Positions 43,912-52,312 of a DNA stretch of 64,000 nucleotides are shown here, in pieces (within the stretch, counting starts at the first letter, position 1; each line of letters begins with the position of its first letter). The notes under the pieces are model-generated. The model was not told the origin of the DNA and did no database searches. It worked only from the letters and a program-made list of their open reading frames with translations. The DNA lies in NCBI GenBank assembly GCA_039180675.1, contig JBCDDC010000017.1, positions 43,665 through 107,664 on the forward strand. Reading direction: 5' to 3'. The position numbers and the translations under genes are program-made. The DNA is from Thermohalobaculum sp039180675. GTDB lineage: Bacteria > Pseudomonadota > Alphaproteobacteria > Rhodobacterales > Rhodobacteraceae.

Positions 43912-44756
43912 CGCTCCGCCACCGGTCTGCAGGCGGGTGGCAGATCGCCGAGGCGGAGCGGCGGGCGGGGCGTCGCGGGCCTCGTCGGGGGAACCTTGCC
44001 GAGCCCCTCGTCGCTGAACCACCAGGCCAGGGTCGCATCGCAGCCATCGCCCGGCGGCGGAGGGTCCTGGTCGATGCAATCCGGCGCGTCTGCCGGGCAG
44101 GACAGGCGCACGTGGAAGTGGCTGTCGTGGCGCCACCACGGCCGGATCTTGCGCAGCCATCCGCGGTCCTCCGCCCCCTCCGCCCGGCACATGGCCTGCT
44201 TGATCGCGGCGTTGACGAAGATCCGGGCCACGGCCGGGTCCGTCGCCGCCACCTTCAGCAGATCATGGTGCTGCGGCGTCCATCTTTCGTTCACATCGAG
44301 CCTGTTCGCGGCGACGACCGAGGGGCTGCCGACCTGCTCCCGCTCGGTCCGCGTCAGCGCGCGGATCACTGGTTTCGCAAGCCAGATGTCGATGTCGAGA
44401 CCGATCTGGTGGGAGCGGTGGCCCGACAGCATAGGCCCCCCGCGCGGCTGGCTGATATCGCCGATATAGAGCCGGGGCCAGCCGATCTCCTGCGCGCGTG
44501 CCCCGAGGCGCTCGACAAAGGCGATCGCGTCGGGATGGCCCCAGTTGCGGTTGCGCGAGAGGCGCATCGCCTGCCAGGCGGGTCCGGTCTCCGCCAGCTC
44601 CTGCCCGCCCGCGAGGCAGCCCTTGGCATAGCTCCCGCGCGGCTCCGGCACATCCGGCGTCGGCACCGTCCAGCGGCCAAAAAGCTGCTTGGCCGGCGGC
44701 TCCGCCATCGCCGGGACCGCGACCAGAAGGCTCAGCAGGCAGAGGCGGATCAGCAT
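43908..44756 (-). CDS. mepA: penicillin-insensitive murein endopeptidase MepA
   Basis: A 282-residue periplasmic zinc endopeptidase that cuts D-Ala-meso-DAP cross-links in peptidoglycan. The signal peptide is MLIRLCLLSLLVAVPAMA. Metal and catalytic motifs are GDISQPRGGPMLSGHRSHQIGLDIDIWL near residues 98-125 and WWRHDSHFHVRL near 208-219. Several Cys (GCLAGG, MCRAEG, LSCP, DCIDQD, GCDATL) can form the disulfides typical of MepA. It lies four bases after the rluC-like gene. Confidence 0.93.
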   Translation of the reverse strand: MLIRLCLLSLLVAVPAMAEPPAKQLFGRWTVPTPDVPEPRGSYAKGCLAGGQELAETGPAWQAMRLSRNRNWGHPDAIAFVERLGARAQEIGWPRLYIGDISQPRGGPMLSGHRSHQIGLDIDIWLAKPVIRALTRTEREQVGSPSVVAANRLDVNERWTPQHHDLLKVAATDPAVARIFVNAAIKQAMCRAEGAEDRGWLRKIRPWWRHDSHFHVRLSCPADAPDCIDQDPPPPGDGCDATLAWWFSDEGLGKVPPTRPATPRPPLRLGDLPPACRPVAER

Positions 44757-44760
44757 CGTG

Positions 44761-45786
44761 TCACTCCTCGAACAGCGGGTCGGGCACCTCATCCGGGTCC
44801 CACCCGAAAAGCGCCCAGGTTTTGGCCATATGCTCCGGCAGAGGGGCACCGACGTGAAGCGGGCGCCCGGTCGTGGGATGCGGGAACCTCAGCCGGGCTG
44901 CATGGAGGTGCAGCTTGCGGCTGACCGCGCCGCCGAGCCCCGCACCCCAGCCATCGCCGAGGTTCTCCTGCCCGCGCCCGCCATACTTGCCATCCCCGGC
45001 AATCGGCGTGCCAAGCGCCGTCATATGAGCGCGGAGCTGATGGGTGCGGCCGGTGACCGGGCGGAGCGCAACCCAGGCCGCCCGCGCCCCCGCCTGCTCG
45101 ATCACCCGATAGTCGGTCGTCGCGTGCTTCGCGCCCTCGGTTCCGCGCACCTCGTCGGGGTGGATGAGGCGCATCTTCTCCCCTTCCCCCGCACGCCCGG
45201 CCTTGGCGAGGCCATAGCGAACCGTCCCCATCCGGGGCTCGGGGCGGCCGGCAACCACGGCGAAATAGATCTTCTCGACAGCGCGGGAGCGGAACAGCTC
45301 CGCCAGCCTCACCGCCATGGCGCCCGTGCGCGCCAGCACCAGCAGGCCGGAGGTGTCCTTGTCGAGCCGGTGGATCAGGCGCGGGTCCTCCTCCCGCCCG
45401 AAGCGCAGGGCCGAAAGCTGGGCGGCGAGATGCGACTTGAGCTTTGAGCCTCCCTGAACGGCGAGGCCCGGCGGCTTGTTGAGCACAAGCAGATGATCGT
45501 CGCGGAAGATCACCGTCTCCTGCAACGCGCTGGCCTGCGCCGGCGAGACGGCAGGCGCCTCCCGCACGGGCGCTTCGGCCTCGGGCAGCGGCGGCACGCG
45601 CACCTGCTGGCCGGGCGCGACGCGGGTTGAGCTCTTCACCCGCCCGCCCTCGACCCGGATCTCGCCTTTGCGGCACATCTTCTCGATCCGCCCCTGCGGG
45701 ATATGCGGGAACTGGCGGCGGAACCAGCGGTCGAGCCGCTGCTCCGCCTCATCCGGCCCGATGGTCAGGATCTGCACACCGCTCAC
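44761..45786 (-). CDS. RluA-family pseudouridine synthase, RluC-like
   Basis: A 341-residue RNA-modifying enzyme. An N-terminal S4 RNA-binding domain (EQRLDRWFRRQFPHIPQGRIEKMCRKGEIRVEG) precedes the catalytic domain, with HRLDKDTSGLLVLAR near residue 139 (catalytic Asp142), KIYFAVV and PVTGRTHQLRAHM near 235. E. coli RluC modifies three uridines of 23S rRNA; the target here is assumed by similarity. Translation starts with GTG overlapping the preceding stop (GTGA). Confidence 0.87.
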   Translation of the reverse strand: MSGVQILTIGPDEAEQRLDRWFRRQFPHIPQGRIEKMCRKGEIRVEGGRVKSSTRVAPGQQVRVPPLPEAEAPVREAPAVSPAQASALQETVIFRDDHLLVLNKPPGLAVQGGSKLKSHLAAQLSALRFGREEDPRLIHRLDKDTSGLLVLARTGAMAVRLAELFRSRAVEKIYFAVVAGRPEPRMGTVRYGLAKAGRAGEGEKMRLIHPDEVRGTEGAKHATTDYRVIEQAGARAAWVALRPVTGRTHQLRAHMTALGTPIAGDGKYGGRGQENLGDGWGAGLGGAVSRKLHLHAARLRFPHPTTGRPLHVGAPLPEHMAKTWALFGWDPDEVPDPLFEE

Positions 45787-46481
45787 TGTAGCACCTTCAC
45801 AGGATAGGTCGTCATAGGTCGGATGTTGGCCGCCTTGATCGAATCGCGGAGCGGTTCGGAGAAGAACACGACCTGACTGTGCAACCGCTCCTCGAACCAG
45901 AGGTCGGCCCCTCCGAGCGCTTCATCGGAAAGGACGAGCTTCAGGTCGCCACCATACTCCGTGATATGGAGCAGCGCGTCCGGTGGAGCGTCCCGATAGG
46001 GCAGCGACTTTCCGTCCTTTATGTATCGAAGCACTTCCGGGATCATGACTGTCTTCTTCGTCGCTTTCAGGGTCGCCGCGACTGTCTCTTCCACTCTGAG
46101 CGCGTTCTTCAACGATCTGATATTGAAGTAGAAGAAATCGCCCTCGTAAGCGTCTTTCCGGTTCTTCTTGAGGATCGCGACCGGATAGAAGACCGAGCCG
46201 CCAAGGTCGAATTCCTCCAACAACGCGCGAAAGCGTGCGGAAACGACCGGGACATCTGATGCGCGAGTTGCATCGGGCGGCTGTTTGTTTGGCCTCATCT
46301 CAGCAGTCCAGATGGGGTTGGGAAAGTCTTCTTGTGGTCTCGCTTCACCTCGTTGGCATGCCCTGGCCCAATCACCCCAGTGTTCCCACGAAATTGGGTA
46401 GTCAAAATCGAAGTCTTGAAACCCCGGTCCACCAACCGAAGTCCAATGGCTGAAATAGACCTTGGGCTGTTTCCGGCTCAC
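45783..46481 (-). CDS. Imm11/DUF1629-like protein, possible orphan immunity gene
   Basis: A 232-residue soluble protein. Features resembling DUF1629 (immunity protein 11) are YPISWEHWGDWARACQRGEARP near residue 33, DVPVVSARFRALLEEFDLG near 80 and KDAYEGDFFYFNI near 112. The start is GTG 46481 overlapping the crcB stop (GTGA), and its stop overlaps the rluC-like start (GTGA). The coding sequence is AT-richer than its neighbours. No toxin gene is beside it, so it may be an orphan immunity gene or have another role. Confidence 0.72.
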   Translation of the reverse strand: MSRKQPKVYFSHWTSVGGPGFQDFDFDYPISWEHWGDWARACQRGEARPQEDFPNPIWTAEMRPNKQPPDATRASDVPVVSARFRALLEEFDLGGSVFYPVAILKKNRKDAYEGDFFYFNIRSLKNALRVEETVAATLKATKKTVMIPEVLRYIKDGKSLPYRDAPPDALLHITEYGGDLKLVLSDEALGGADLWFEERLHSQVVFFSEPLRDSIKAANIRPMTTYPVKVLQ

Positions 46482-46858
46482 AGCGACCTCATCAGCGTGA
46501 AACCGGCCCAAAGACCACCAATAGAGAGGCAGACCGAGGCCGCGATATAGGCCAGTGCGAGGCCGGTTTTGCCCCTCTCGATCAACATCAGCGCGTCGAG
46601 CGAGAAGGCCGAGAACGTCGTGAAGCCCCCCAGGATCCCGGTCATGATGAAGGGCGACCATTTCGCAAAACTGCCGGGCACGCGTTCGAGCAGGACGATC
46701 GCGATGAGCCCCATAGCAAAGGAGCCGACCACATTGACCGCCAGCGTCGCCCAGGGAAACCCGGGGCCGAGCAGCTTCAGCGACCAATGGCCGACCAGAA
46801 ACCTGAGTGCCGAACCGATGGCCCCGCCCGCGGCCACGATGGCGAGCTTGGCGATCAC
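46478..46858 (-). CDS. crcB: fluoride ion channel CrcB/FluC
   Basis: A 126-residue protein with four hydrophobic helices, the size of a standard Fluc subunit that works as an antiparallel dimer. GGAIGSALRFLVG near residue 11, TLAVNVVGSFAMG near 38 and GILGGFTTFSAFS near 74 are the family signatures, the last bearing the Phe residues lining the pore. It exports fluoride. It starts with GTG on the rarA stop (GTGA). No fluoride riboswitch is visible, as expected for an internal operon gene. Confidence 0.93.
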   Translation of the reverse strand: MIAKLAIVAAGGAIGSALRFLVGHWSLKLLGPGFPWATLAVNVVGSFAMGLIAIVLLERVPGSFAKWSPFIMTGILGGFTTFSAFSLDALMLIERGKTGLALAYIAASVCLSIGGLWAGFTLMRSL

Positions 46859-48156
46859 TCCGCGCGCTCCTTCCTGAGCTTCGCGAACCAGGCGAGGCGC
46901 TTCTTCATCTCGCGCTCGAAACCACGCTCGACCGGCTGGTAGAGATCGGCCCGCGCCATGCCTTCCGGGAAGTAGTTCTGGCCGGAGAACCCGTCCTCGG
47001 CATCATGGTCATACTCGTAGCCCGCACCGAAGCCCTGGTCCTTCATCATCTCGGTCGGCGCGTTCAGGATATGATCGGGCGGCGGCATGGAGCCTGTCTT
47101 CTTCGCCACCCGGCGCGAGGCGTTATAGGCCATGTAGGCCGCGTTCGATTTGGGCGCGAGCGCGAGGTAGAGCACCGCCTGGGCCAGCGCCAGTTCCCCC
47201 TCTGGCGAGCCGAGCCTTTCATAGGTGTTCCAGGCGTCGAGGCAGTGGCGCTGGGCCTCGGGCTCCGCCAGCCCGATATCCTCGACCGCCATCCGGGTGA
47301 TCCGCCGGGCGAGATAGCGCGGGTCCTCGCCCGCCTCCAGCATCCGGGCGAACCAGTAGAGGCTCGCATCCGGGTCCGACCCGCGGACGGATTTATGGAG
47401 CGCCGAGATCAGGTTGTAATGCCCGTCGCCCGATTTGTCGTAGACCGGCGCGCGGCGCACGAGGCGCTTGGTCAATTCCGCCGTATCGACCGCTCCCGGC
47501 CCCATGGTCGCCGCCTGCTCGATCATGTTGAAAAGCGTCCGGCCATCCCCATCGGCCATCGCGATCAGGGCGGCCCGGGCGGGTGCTGTGAGCGGCAGGG
47601 GGCCGGTTTCCGCCTCCGCACGCTCCAGCAGGACCGCCAGATCATCCGGCTCCAGCCGCTTCAGGCGCAGCACCTGCGCGCGGCTGAGCAGAGCGGCGTT
47701 CAATTCAAAGCTCGGGTTCTCCGTCGTCGCCCCCACCAGCGTGATCACGCCCGCCTCCATATGCGGCAGGAATCCGTCCTGCTGGGCCTTGTTGAAGCGG
47801 TGGATCTCGTCGACGAACAAAAGAGTGCCGCGCCCGTTCGCATGGCGCAGCTTGGCCGCCTCGAAGACCTTTTTCAGATCCGCCACGCCCGAGAAGATCG
47901 CCGAGATCTGCTCGAAGGCCATGTCGGTCTCGTCGGCCAGAAGCCGCGCGATCGTGGTCTTGCCGACTCCCGGCGGACCCCAGAGGATCAGGCTTGAGAT
48001 CTGCCCCGTGGCGAGCATGGCGCCGAGCGGGCCTTCGGGACCCAGGATCTCCTGCTGGCCAACCACATCGACAAGCCGCGTGGGCCGAAGCCGGTCGGCC
48101 AGCGGGCGCGGGCCCTCGGCTGTCTCCTCTTCGACGCTCGCGAAGAGATCGGCCAT
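46855..48156 (-). CDS. rarA: replication-associated recombination protein RarA (MgsA)
   Basis: A 433-residue AAA+ ATPase of the RarA/WRNIP1 family. Walker A is WGPPGVGKTT (60-68), Walker B is LLFVDEIHRFNKAQQD, and sensor 1 is ATTENPSFELN. The C-terminal tetramerisation region contains KSVRGSDPDASLYWFARML near residue 270. It acts at stalled replication forks. ATG 48156 overlaps the Deg protease stop by one base; the TTG just before is not preferred. Confidence 0.95.
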   Translation of the reverse strand: MADLFASVEEETAEGPRPLADRLRPTRLVDVVGQQEILGPEGPLGAMLATGQISSLILWGPPGVGKTTIARLLADETDMAFEQISAIFSGVADLKKVFEAAKLRHANGRGTLLFVDEIHRFNKAQQDGFLPHMEAGVITLVGATTENPSFELNAALLSRAQVLRLKRLEPDDLAVLLERAEAETGPLPLTAPARAALIAMADGDGRTLFNMIEQAATMGPGAVDTAELTKRLVRRAPVYDKSGDGHYNLISALHKSVRGSDPDASLYWFARMLEAGEDPRYLARRITRMAVEDIGLAEPEAQRHCLDAWNTYERLGSPEGELALAQAVLYLALAPKSNAAYMAYNASRRVAKKTGSMPPPDHILNAPTEMMKDQGFGAGYEYDHDAEDGFSGQNYFPEGMARADLYQPVERGFEREMKKRLAWFAKLRKERAE

Positions 48157-49547
48157 CAATCGCCCAGCCGGATCTTACCGCGTTTCGACCCCCGCTGGAT
48201 CTCGAACTCGAAGCTCTCACCCATCAGAAGCTCCGGTACGATCCCGCTGTTCCGGACACCGGTCCCGTTGACCGCGATCAGGATATCGCCGGGCTGCAGA
48301 CCCAGCCGACGCGCACGGCCCTGGACGCGCGTGATCAGCACCCCTTCTGCGTTCAGGGAGAGCTCCTGCTCCTCGATCACCGCGGGATTGATGTTGGCGA
48401 CCGCGATCCCCGTAAACGCGCCGTCGAGCTCCGTCTCGTTGCGAGGCGGGTCTTCCGGCGCGCGGAACAGACTGACACTGGCGGTCTGCTCGCCACCCGA
48501 GCGGAGGAAGGTCAGGGGCACCGAGCGGCCGGTGCCGATCGTCGCGCTCCGGAACGAAAGCTCCGAGACCGAATTGACCGGGTCCTCATCCAGCGTGAGC
48601 AGGATATCGCCGGTCTTAACCCCGGCAGCGGCAAAGGCGCTCGCCGGGTGGAGTTGGTCGACCAGGACGCCGCGCGGCATGTCAAGCGCGATCGCCTCGG
48701 CGATCTCGCCCGTCACCTCCTGCCCGCTGAGGCCGAGCCACGGTCGCTCCAGCATCGTCATGCCCTGGTTCGCGCTTTCGATCACTCGGGCGACGAGGTT
48801 CGCGGGCACGGCGAAACCGATCCCGTTCGACCCGCCGGAGCGGCTGAGGATAGCCGTGTTCACGCCCACGAGCCGGCCGTTCAGATCGACCAGCGCGCCG
48901 CCCGAGTTGCCCGGGTTGATCGCCGCATCGGTCTGGATGAAATAGCCCGCCCCGCGCGCGCGCCGTCCGCCCGGGCGCGCGAGCGCCGAGACGATGCCGG
49001 AGGTCACGGTCTGGCCGACCCCGAACGGGTTGCCGATGGCGAGCACCAGATCGCCGACCTCGAGCGTGTCGCTGTCGCGCAGTTCGAGAAACGGCAGATC
49101 CTCCGCCCGGTCGAGCTGGATGATCGCTAGGTCGGATTTCTCGTCCGACAGCACGACGGTGGCGCTGAATTCGCGGCGGTCCTGCAGCACGACCCGGATC
49201 TCATCCGCCTCGCCCACCACATGGTGGTTCGAGACGATCACGCCCGAGGGGTCGACGATCACGCCCGAGCCCAGCGAATTCTCGATCCGCCTCGCCTTGC
49301 GGCCCTGGAAGAAATCACCGAAGAAATCCTTGAAGAACGGGTCGTCGGCAAACGGCATGCGGCGGCGCTCCACGACCTTCTTGGTGTAGATGTTCACAAC
49401 GGCCGGGGCTGCCTGTTTGACGACGGGCGAGAAACTGAGCGCGATTTCACCGCGCGACTGCGGCACCGTCTGCGCGAAGGCATCGGGCGCGGGCAGCCAA
49501 TGCCCTGCCAGCAGAACCCCAAGAATAGCCGGTGCAAGAATCCGCAT
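48156..49547 (-). CDS. periplasmic Deg/HtrA-family serine protease
   Basis: A 463-residue trypsin-like protease with two PDZ domains. The signal peptide is MRILAPAILGVLLAGHWLPAPDAFA. The catalytic triad is His109 (SNHHV), Asp139 (KSDLA) and Ser215 (NPGNSGG). PDZ1 follows from about 255 and PDZ2 from about 380 (ending RGSKRGKIRLGD). It degrades misfolded periplasmic proteins. The start follows GGAGGAA with a five-base gap. It is the first gene of the seven-gene operon and lies just after the ribosomal operon terminator, so it must have its own promoter in about 50 bases. Confidence 0.92.
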   Translation of the reverse strand: MRILAPAILGVLLAGHWLPAPDAFAQTVPQSRGEIALSFSPVVKQAAPAVVNIYTKKVVERRRMPFADDPFFKDFFGDFFQGRKARRIENSLGSGVIVDPSGVIVSNHHVVGEADEIRVVLQDRREFSATVVLSDEKSDLAIIQLDRAEDLPFLELRDSDTLEVGDLVLAIGNPFGVGQTVTSGIVSALARPGGRRARGAGYFIQTDAAINPGNSGGALVDLNGRLVGVNTAILSRSGGSNGIGFAVPANLVARVIESANQGMTMLERPWLGLSGQEVTGEIAEAIALDMPRGVLVDQLHPASAFAAAGVKTGDILLTLDEDPVNSVSELSFRSATIGTGRSVPLTFLRSGGEQTASVSLFRAPEDPPRNETELDGAFTGIAVANINPAVIEEQELSLNAEGVLITRVQGRARRLGLQPGDILIAVNGTGVRNSGIVPELLMGESFEFEIQRGSKRGKIRLGD

Positions 49548-49601
49548 CTGGTTCCTCCGAATACGTGGTTGCTCCAAGATAGGCTTTTGAGCGGTCAAAT
49601 G

Positions 49602-49625
49602 AAAAGGGCGACCCGAAGGCCGCCC
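49602..49625 (-). terminator. intrinsic terminator of the ribosomal protein operon
   Basis: On the minus strand, GGGCGGCC, the stable tetraloop TTCG and GGTCGCCC form an eight-base stem (one G-U pair), followed by TTTT. It lies about 28 bases after the rplQ stop, ideal for ending the alpha-operon transcript before the Deg protease gene. Confidence 0.9.
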
Positions 49626-49653
49626 TGATCGCCGTCCTTCTCAGACGAGGATC

Positions 49654-50079
49654 TTACGCCTCGTCCGCCGCAGCTTCTTCCGCCTCGACCCGGGCGCGGT
49701 CGGCCGCGCCCTTGGCATCGACATCGCGATCGACCAGTTCGATGATCGCCATCGGCGCCATGTCGCCATAGCGGAACCCGGCCTTGAGCACGCGGGTGTA
49801 GCCGCCGTTGCGCTCCTTGTAGCGATCGCCGAGCACGTCGAAGAGCTTCTTGACGGCCGCTTCCTGCTTCATCTGCGCTGCCGCCTGACGGCGGGCATGC
49901 AGATCGCCACGCTTGGCGAGCGTGATCAGCTTGTCGGCGATGCGCTTGAGTTCCTTGGCCTTGGGCAGGGTCGTCTTGATCTGCTCATGCTCGACCAGCG
50001 AGCAGGCCATGTTGGCGAACATCGCCTTGCGATGCTCATGTGTGCGGTTCAGCTTGCGGTAGCCGTTTCCGTGTCTCAT
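49654..50079 (-). CDS. rplQ: 50S ribosomal protein L17
   Basis: A 141-residue protein starting MRHGNGYRKLNRTHEHR, the standard L17 N terminus, with LITLAKRGDLHARRQAA and GGYTRVLKAGFRYGDMAPMA. It ends with an acidic tail (EAEEAAADEA) typical of alphaproteobacterial L17. It is the last gene of the cluster, about 120 bases after rpoA, and is followed by a clear terminator. Confidence 0.97.
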   Translation of the reverse strand: MRHGNGYRKLNRTHEHRKAMFANMACSLVEHEQIKTTLPKAKELKRIADKLITLAKRGDLHARRQAAAQMKQEAAVKKLFDVLGDRYKERNGGYTRVLKAGFRYGDMAPMAIIELVDRDVDAKGAADRARVEAEEAAADEA

Positions 50080-50202
50080 CTGTTTTCTCCGTTCACGGGT
50101 TTTATGCTTTGTCTGGCCAGGATTTTCCCTGACCGCCTTGGGGCCGTTCGACCCGGGTCTTCATCGGGGGCGACACACACAATTCGCCCCCGGTTCTTTC
50201 CG

Positions 50203-51219
50203 TCAGAACTGGTCTTCGAACTTCTTCGCCAGATCCTCGATATTGTCGGGCGGCCAGTCCGGGATGTCCATGCCCAGATGCAGGCCCATGCCGGTCAGCA
50301 CTTCCTTGATCTCGTTGAGCGACTTCCGGCCGAAGTTCGGGGTGCGGAGCATCTCGGCTTCGGTCTTCTGGATCAGATCGCCGATATAGACGATGTTGTC
50401 GTTCTTGAGGCAGTTGGCCGAGCGGACGCTGAGCTCCAACTCATCCACCTTCTTGAGCAGAAGCGGGTTGAACTCCAGATCGTCGCCTTCGTCGGCGCGG
50501 CCGGCTTCCTTCGGCTCTTCGAAGTTGATGAAGGTCTGAAGCTGGTCCTGCAGGATGCGCGCGGCATAGGCGAGCGCGTCATCCGGGCTGAGCGTGCCGT
50601 CAGTCTCGACCGTGATCGAGAGCTTGTCATAGTCGAGCACCTGGCCTTCCCGGGTCGGGTCGACCTTGTAGGAGACCTTGCGCACCGGCGAGTAGAGCGC
50701 ATCAACCGGGATGAAACCGATCGGCGCATCCTCGGGCCGGTTCTTGTCGGCCGCGACATAGCCTTTGCCGGTCTGCACCGTCAGCTCGGCATGGAAATTC
50801 GCGCCGTCGTCGAGGTGGCAGATGACGTGCTGCTTGTTGATGACCTCGACGCCCGCGATCTCGGCGATGTCACCTGCGGTGACGACGCCCGGACCGGTTG
50901 CCGAAAGCTGGAGGCGCTTGACGCCCTCCATATCCATCTGCACCGCGACGCCCTTGAGGTTCAGGACGATGTCGGTGACGTCCTCACGCACGCCCGAGAC
51001 GGACGAGAACTCGTGGAGCACACCGTCGATCTGGACCGCCGTGATCGAGGCACCCTGCAGCGACGAGAGAAGCACGCGGCGCAGGGCGTTGCCGAGCGTC
51101 AGGCCAAAGCCCCGCTCCAGCGGTTCGGCCACCGCGGTTGCAGTCCGTGTGGGATCCACGCCGGGCGAGACGGCGAGATTGGTCGGTTTGATCAGTTCTT
51201 GCCAGTTCTTGTGGATCAT
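50203..51219 (-). CDS. rpoA: RNA polymerase alpha subunit
   Basis: A 338-residue alpha subunit. The N-terminal domain carries EPLERGFGLTLGNALRRVLLSSLQGAS near residue 33 for dimerisation. The C-terminal domain contains LELSVRSANCLKNDNIVYIGDL and NFGRKSLNEIKEVL, which contact DNA and activators. It lies between rpsK and rplQ, as in other alpha operons; 110 bases separate it from rpsK. Confidence 0.98.
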   Translation of the reverse strand: MIHKNWQELIKPTNLAVSPGVDPTRTATAVAEPLERGFGLTLGNALRRVLLSSLQGASITAVQIDGVLHEFSSVSGVREDVTDIVLNLKGVAVQMDMEGVKRLQLSATGPGVVTAGDIAEIAGVEVINKQHVICHLDDGANFHAELTVQTGKGYVAADKNRPEDAPIGFIPVDALYSPVRKVSYKVDPTREGQVLDYDKLSITVETDGTLSPDDALAYAARILQDQLQTFINFEEPKEAGRADEGDDLEFNPLLLKKVDELELSVRSANCLKNDNIVYIGDLIQKTEAEMLRTPNFGRKSLNEIKEVLTGMGLHLGMDIPDWPPDNIEDLAKKFEDQF

Positions 51220-51329
51220 CTTCTAGCCCTCCATTCTCGTGTTCTGCCGGATCCAAGCGGCGGAACACACTCGAGGAAAAGCGAAAAGCCCAGCCGTTGG
51301 GGCCGGGCCTTGCGCCGAAAAACCTGGCC

Positions 51330-51719
51330 TCAGACCCGGCGTCGCTTTGGCGGGCGGCAGCCGTTATGGGCGATCGGGGTGACGTCCTTGATAGCGGTGA
51401 TGGTGAAGCCGACGGCCTGCAGCGCGCGCAGCGCCGACTCGCGGCCCGAACCGGGGCCCTGGACCATGACCTCGAGCGTGCGCATGCCATGCTCCTGAGC
51501 CTTCTTGCCCGCGTCTTCCGCGGCGACCTGAGCGGCATAGGGCGTCGACTTGCGCGAGCCTTTGAAACCCATCTGACCTGCCGACGACCACGAGATCGCG
51601 TTGCCCTGGGCATCGGCGATGGTGATCATCGTGTTGTTGAAGGTCGAATTCACATGGGCGACGCCGGAGGTGATGTTCTTCGAGACCTTGCGCTTGGTCG
51701 GGCGCTTCTGCTGTGCCAT
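51330..51719 (-). CDS. rpsK: 30S ribosomal protein S11
   Basis: A 129-residue protein with conserved HVNSTFNNTMITI near residue 22, GFKGSRKSTPYAAQVAAEDA near 52 and the basic C terminus CRPPKRRRV. It is full length with an ATG start nine bases after rpsM. Confidence 0.98.
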   Translation of the reverse strand: MAQQKRPTKRKVSKNITSGVAHVNSTFNNTMITIADAQGNAISWSSAGQMGFKGSRKSTPYAAQVAAEDAGKKAQEHGMRTLEVMVQGPGSGRESALRALQAVGFTITAIKDVTPIAHNGCRPPKRRRV

Positions 51720-51728
51720 TCGAGCCTC

Positions 51729-52097
51729 TTACTTCTTCTTGCCGGCGATCGGCTTGGCCGGGCCCTTGCGGGTACGAGCATTCGTGTGCGTGCGCTGGCC
51801 GCGAACCGGCAGGCCCCGGCGATGGCGCAGGCCGCGGTAGCAGCCAAGGTCCATCAGGCGCTTGATGTTCACCGCCTTCTCGCGCCGCAGATCGCCCTCG
51901 ACCTGGAAGTTCGCGTCGATATGCTCCCGGATCGCGAGCACGTCGGCATCGCTCAGCTCGTTGACGCGCCGCTCGGCCGCGACACCGGTTGCCTCACAGA
52001 TCTGCTGAGCAGAGGTGCGGCCGATCCCATGAATGTAGGTGAGCGCGATCTGAACGCGCTTGTTCGTCGGAATGTTCACGCCTGCAATGCGCGCCAA
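51729..52097 (-). CDS. rpsM: 30S ribosomal protein S13
   Basis: A 122-residue protein starting MARIAGVNIPTNKRV, with GIGRTSAQQICEATG near 25 and the basic tail GLPVRGQRTHTNARTRKGP. The initiation codon is TTG (52097), unusual for a highly expressed gene, preceded by GGAG. No other start in this frame keeps the invariant N terminus. A promoter lies about 120 bases upstream, after adk. Confidence 0.97.
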   Translation of the reverse strand: MARIAGVNIPTNKRVQIALTYIHGIGRTSAQQICEATGVAAERRVNELSDADVLAIREHIDANFQVEGDLRREKAVNIKRLMDLGCYRGLRHRRGLPVRGQRTHTNARTRKGPAKPIAGKKK

Positions 52098-52218
52098 TGC
52101 CTTGCTCCGTTGCTGGGCCGCTTTGGGCCGGAAAATCTGGGCCTCGGGTGGGCCAAAGAAAAAAGCGACTGCTCTCGCGCCGCTCGCCCCGTTTGGTCCC
52201 TGCCTGAGGAGACGCGCG

Positions 52219-52246
52219 ACTATACTCCGCGAATGTCGGGGGTCAA
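52219..52246 (-). promoter_or_regulatory. sigma-70 promoter for rpsM-rpsK-rpoA-rplQ
   Basis: On the minus strand, TTGACC (52241-52246) and TATAGT (52219-52224) are separated by 16 bases. They sit in the 215-base gap between adk and rpsM, so the alpha operon probably has its own start in addition to read-through from the spc operon. The leader to rpsM would be about 115 bases, long enough for translational control. Confidence 0.7.
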
Positions 52247-52312
52247 CCCCCTAGGAGGCGGAAATGGCTGCTTGTCAATGGTTTTTTCACTGCTTCCGGA
52301 TCGGGCGGATAA

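Noticed and set aside
49897..51498. 533-codon plus-strand frame across rplQ and rpoA
   Set aside because: Antisense of two certain genes in GC-rich codons; the protein has no recognisable domain.
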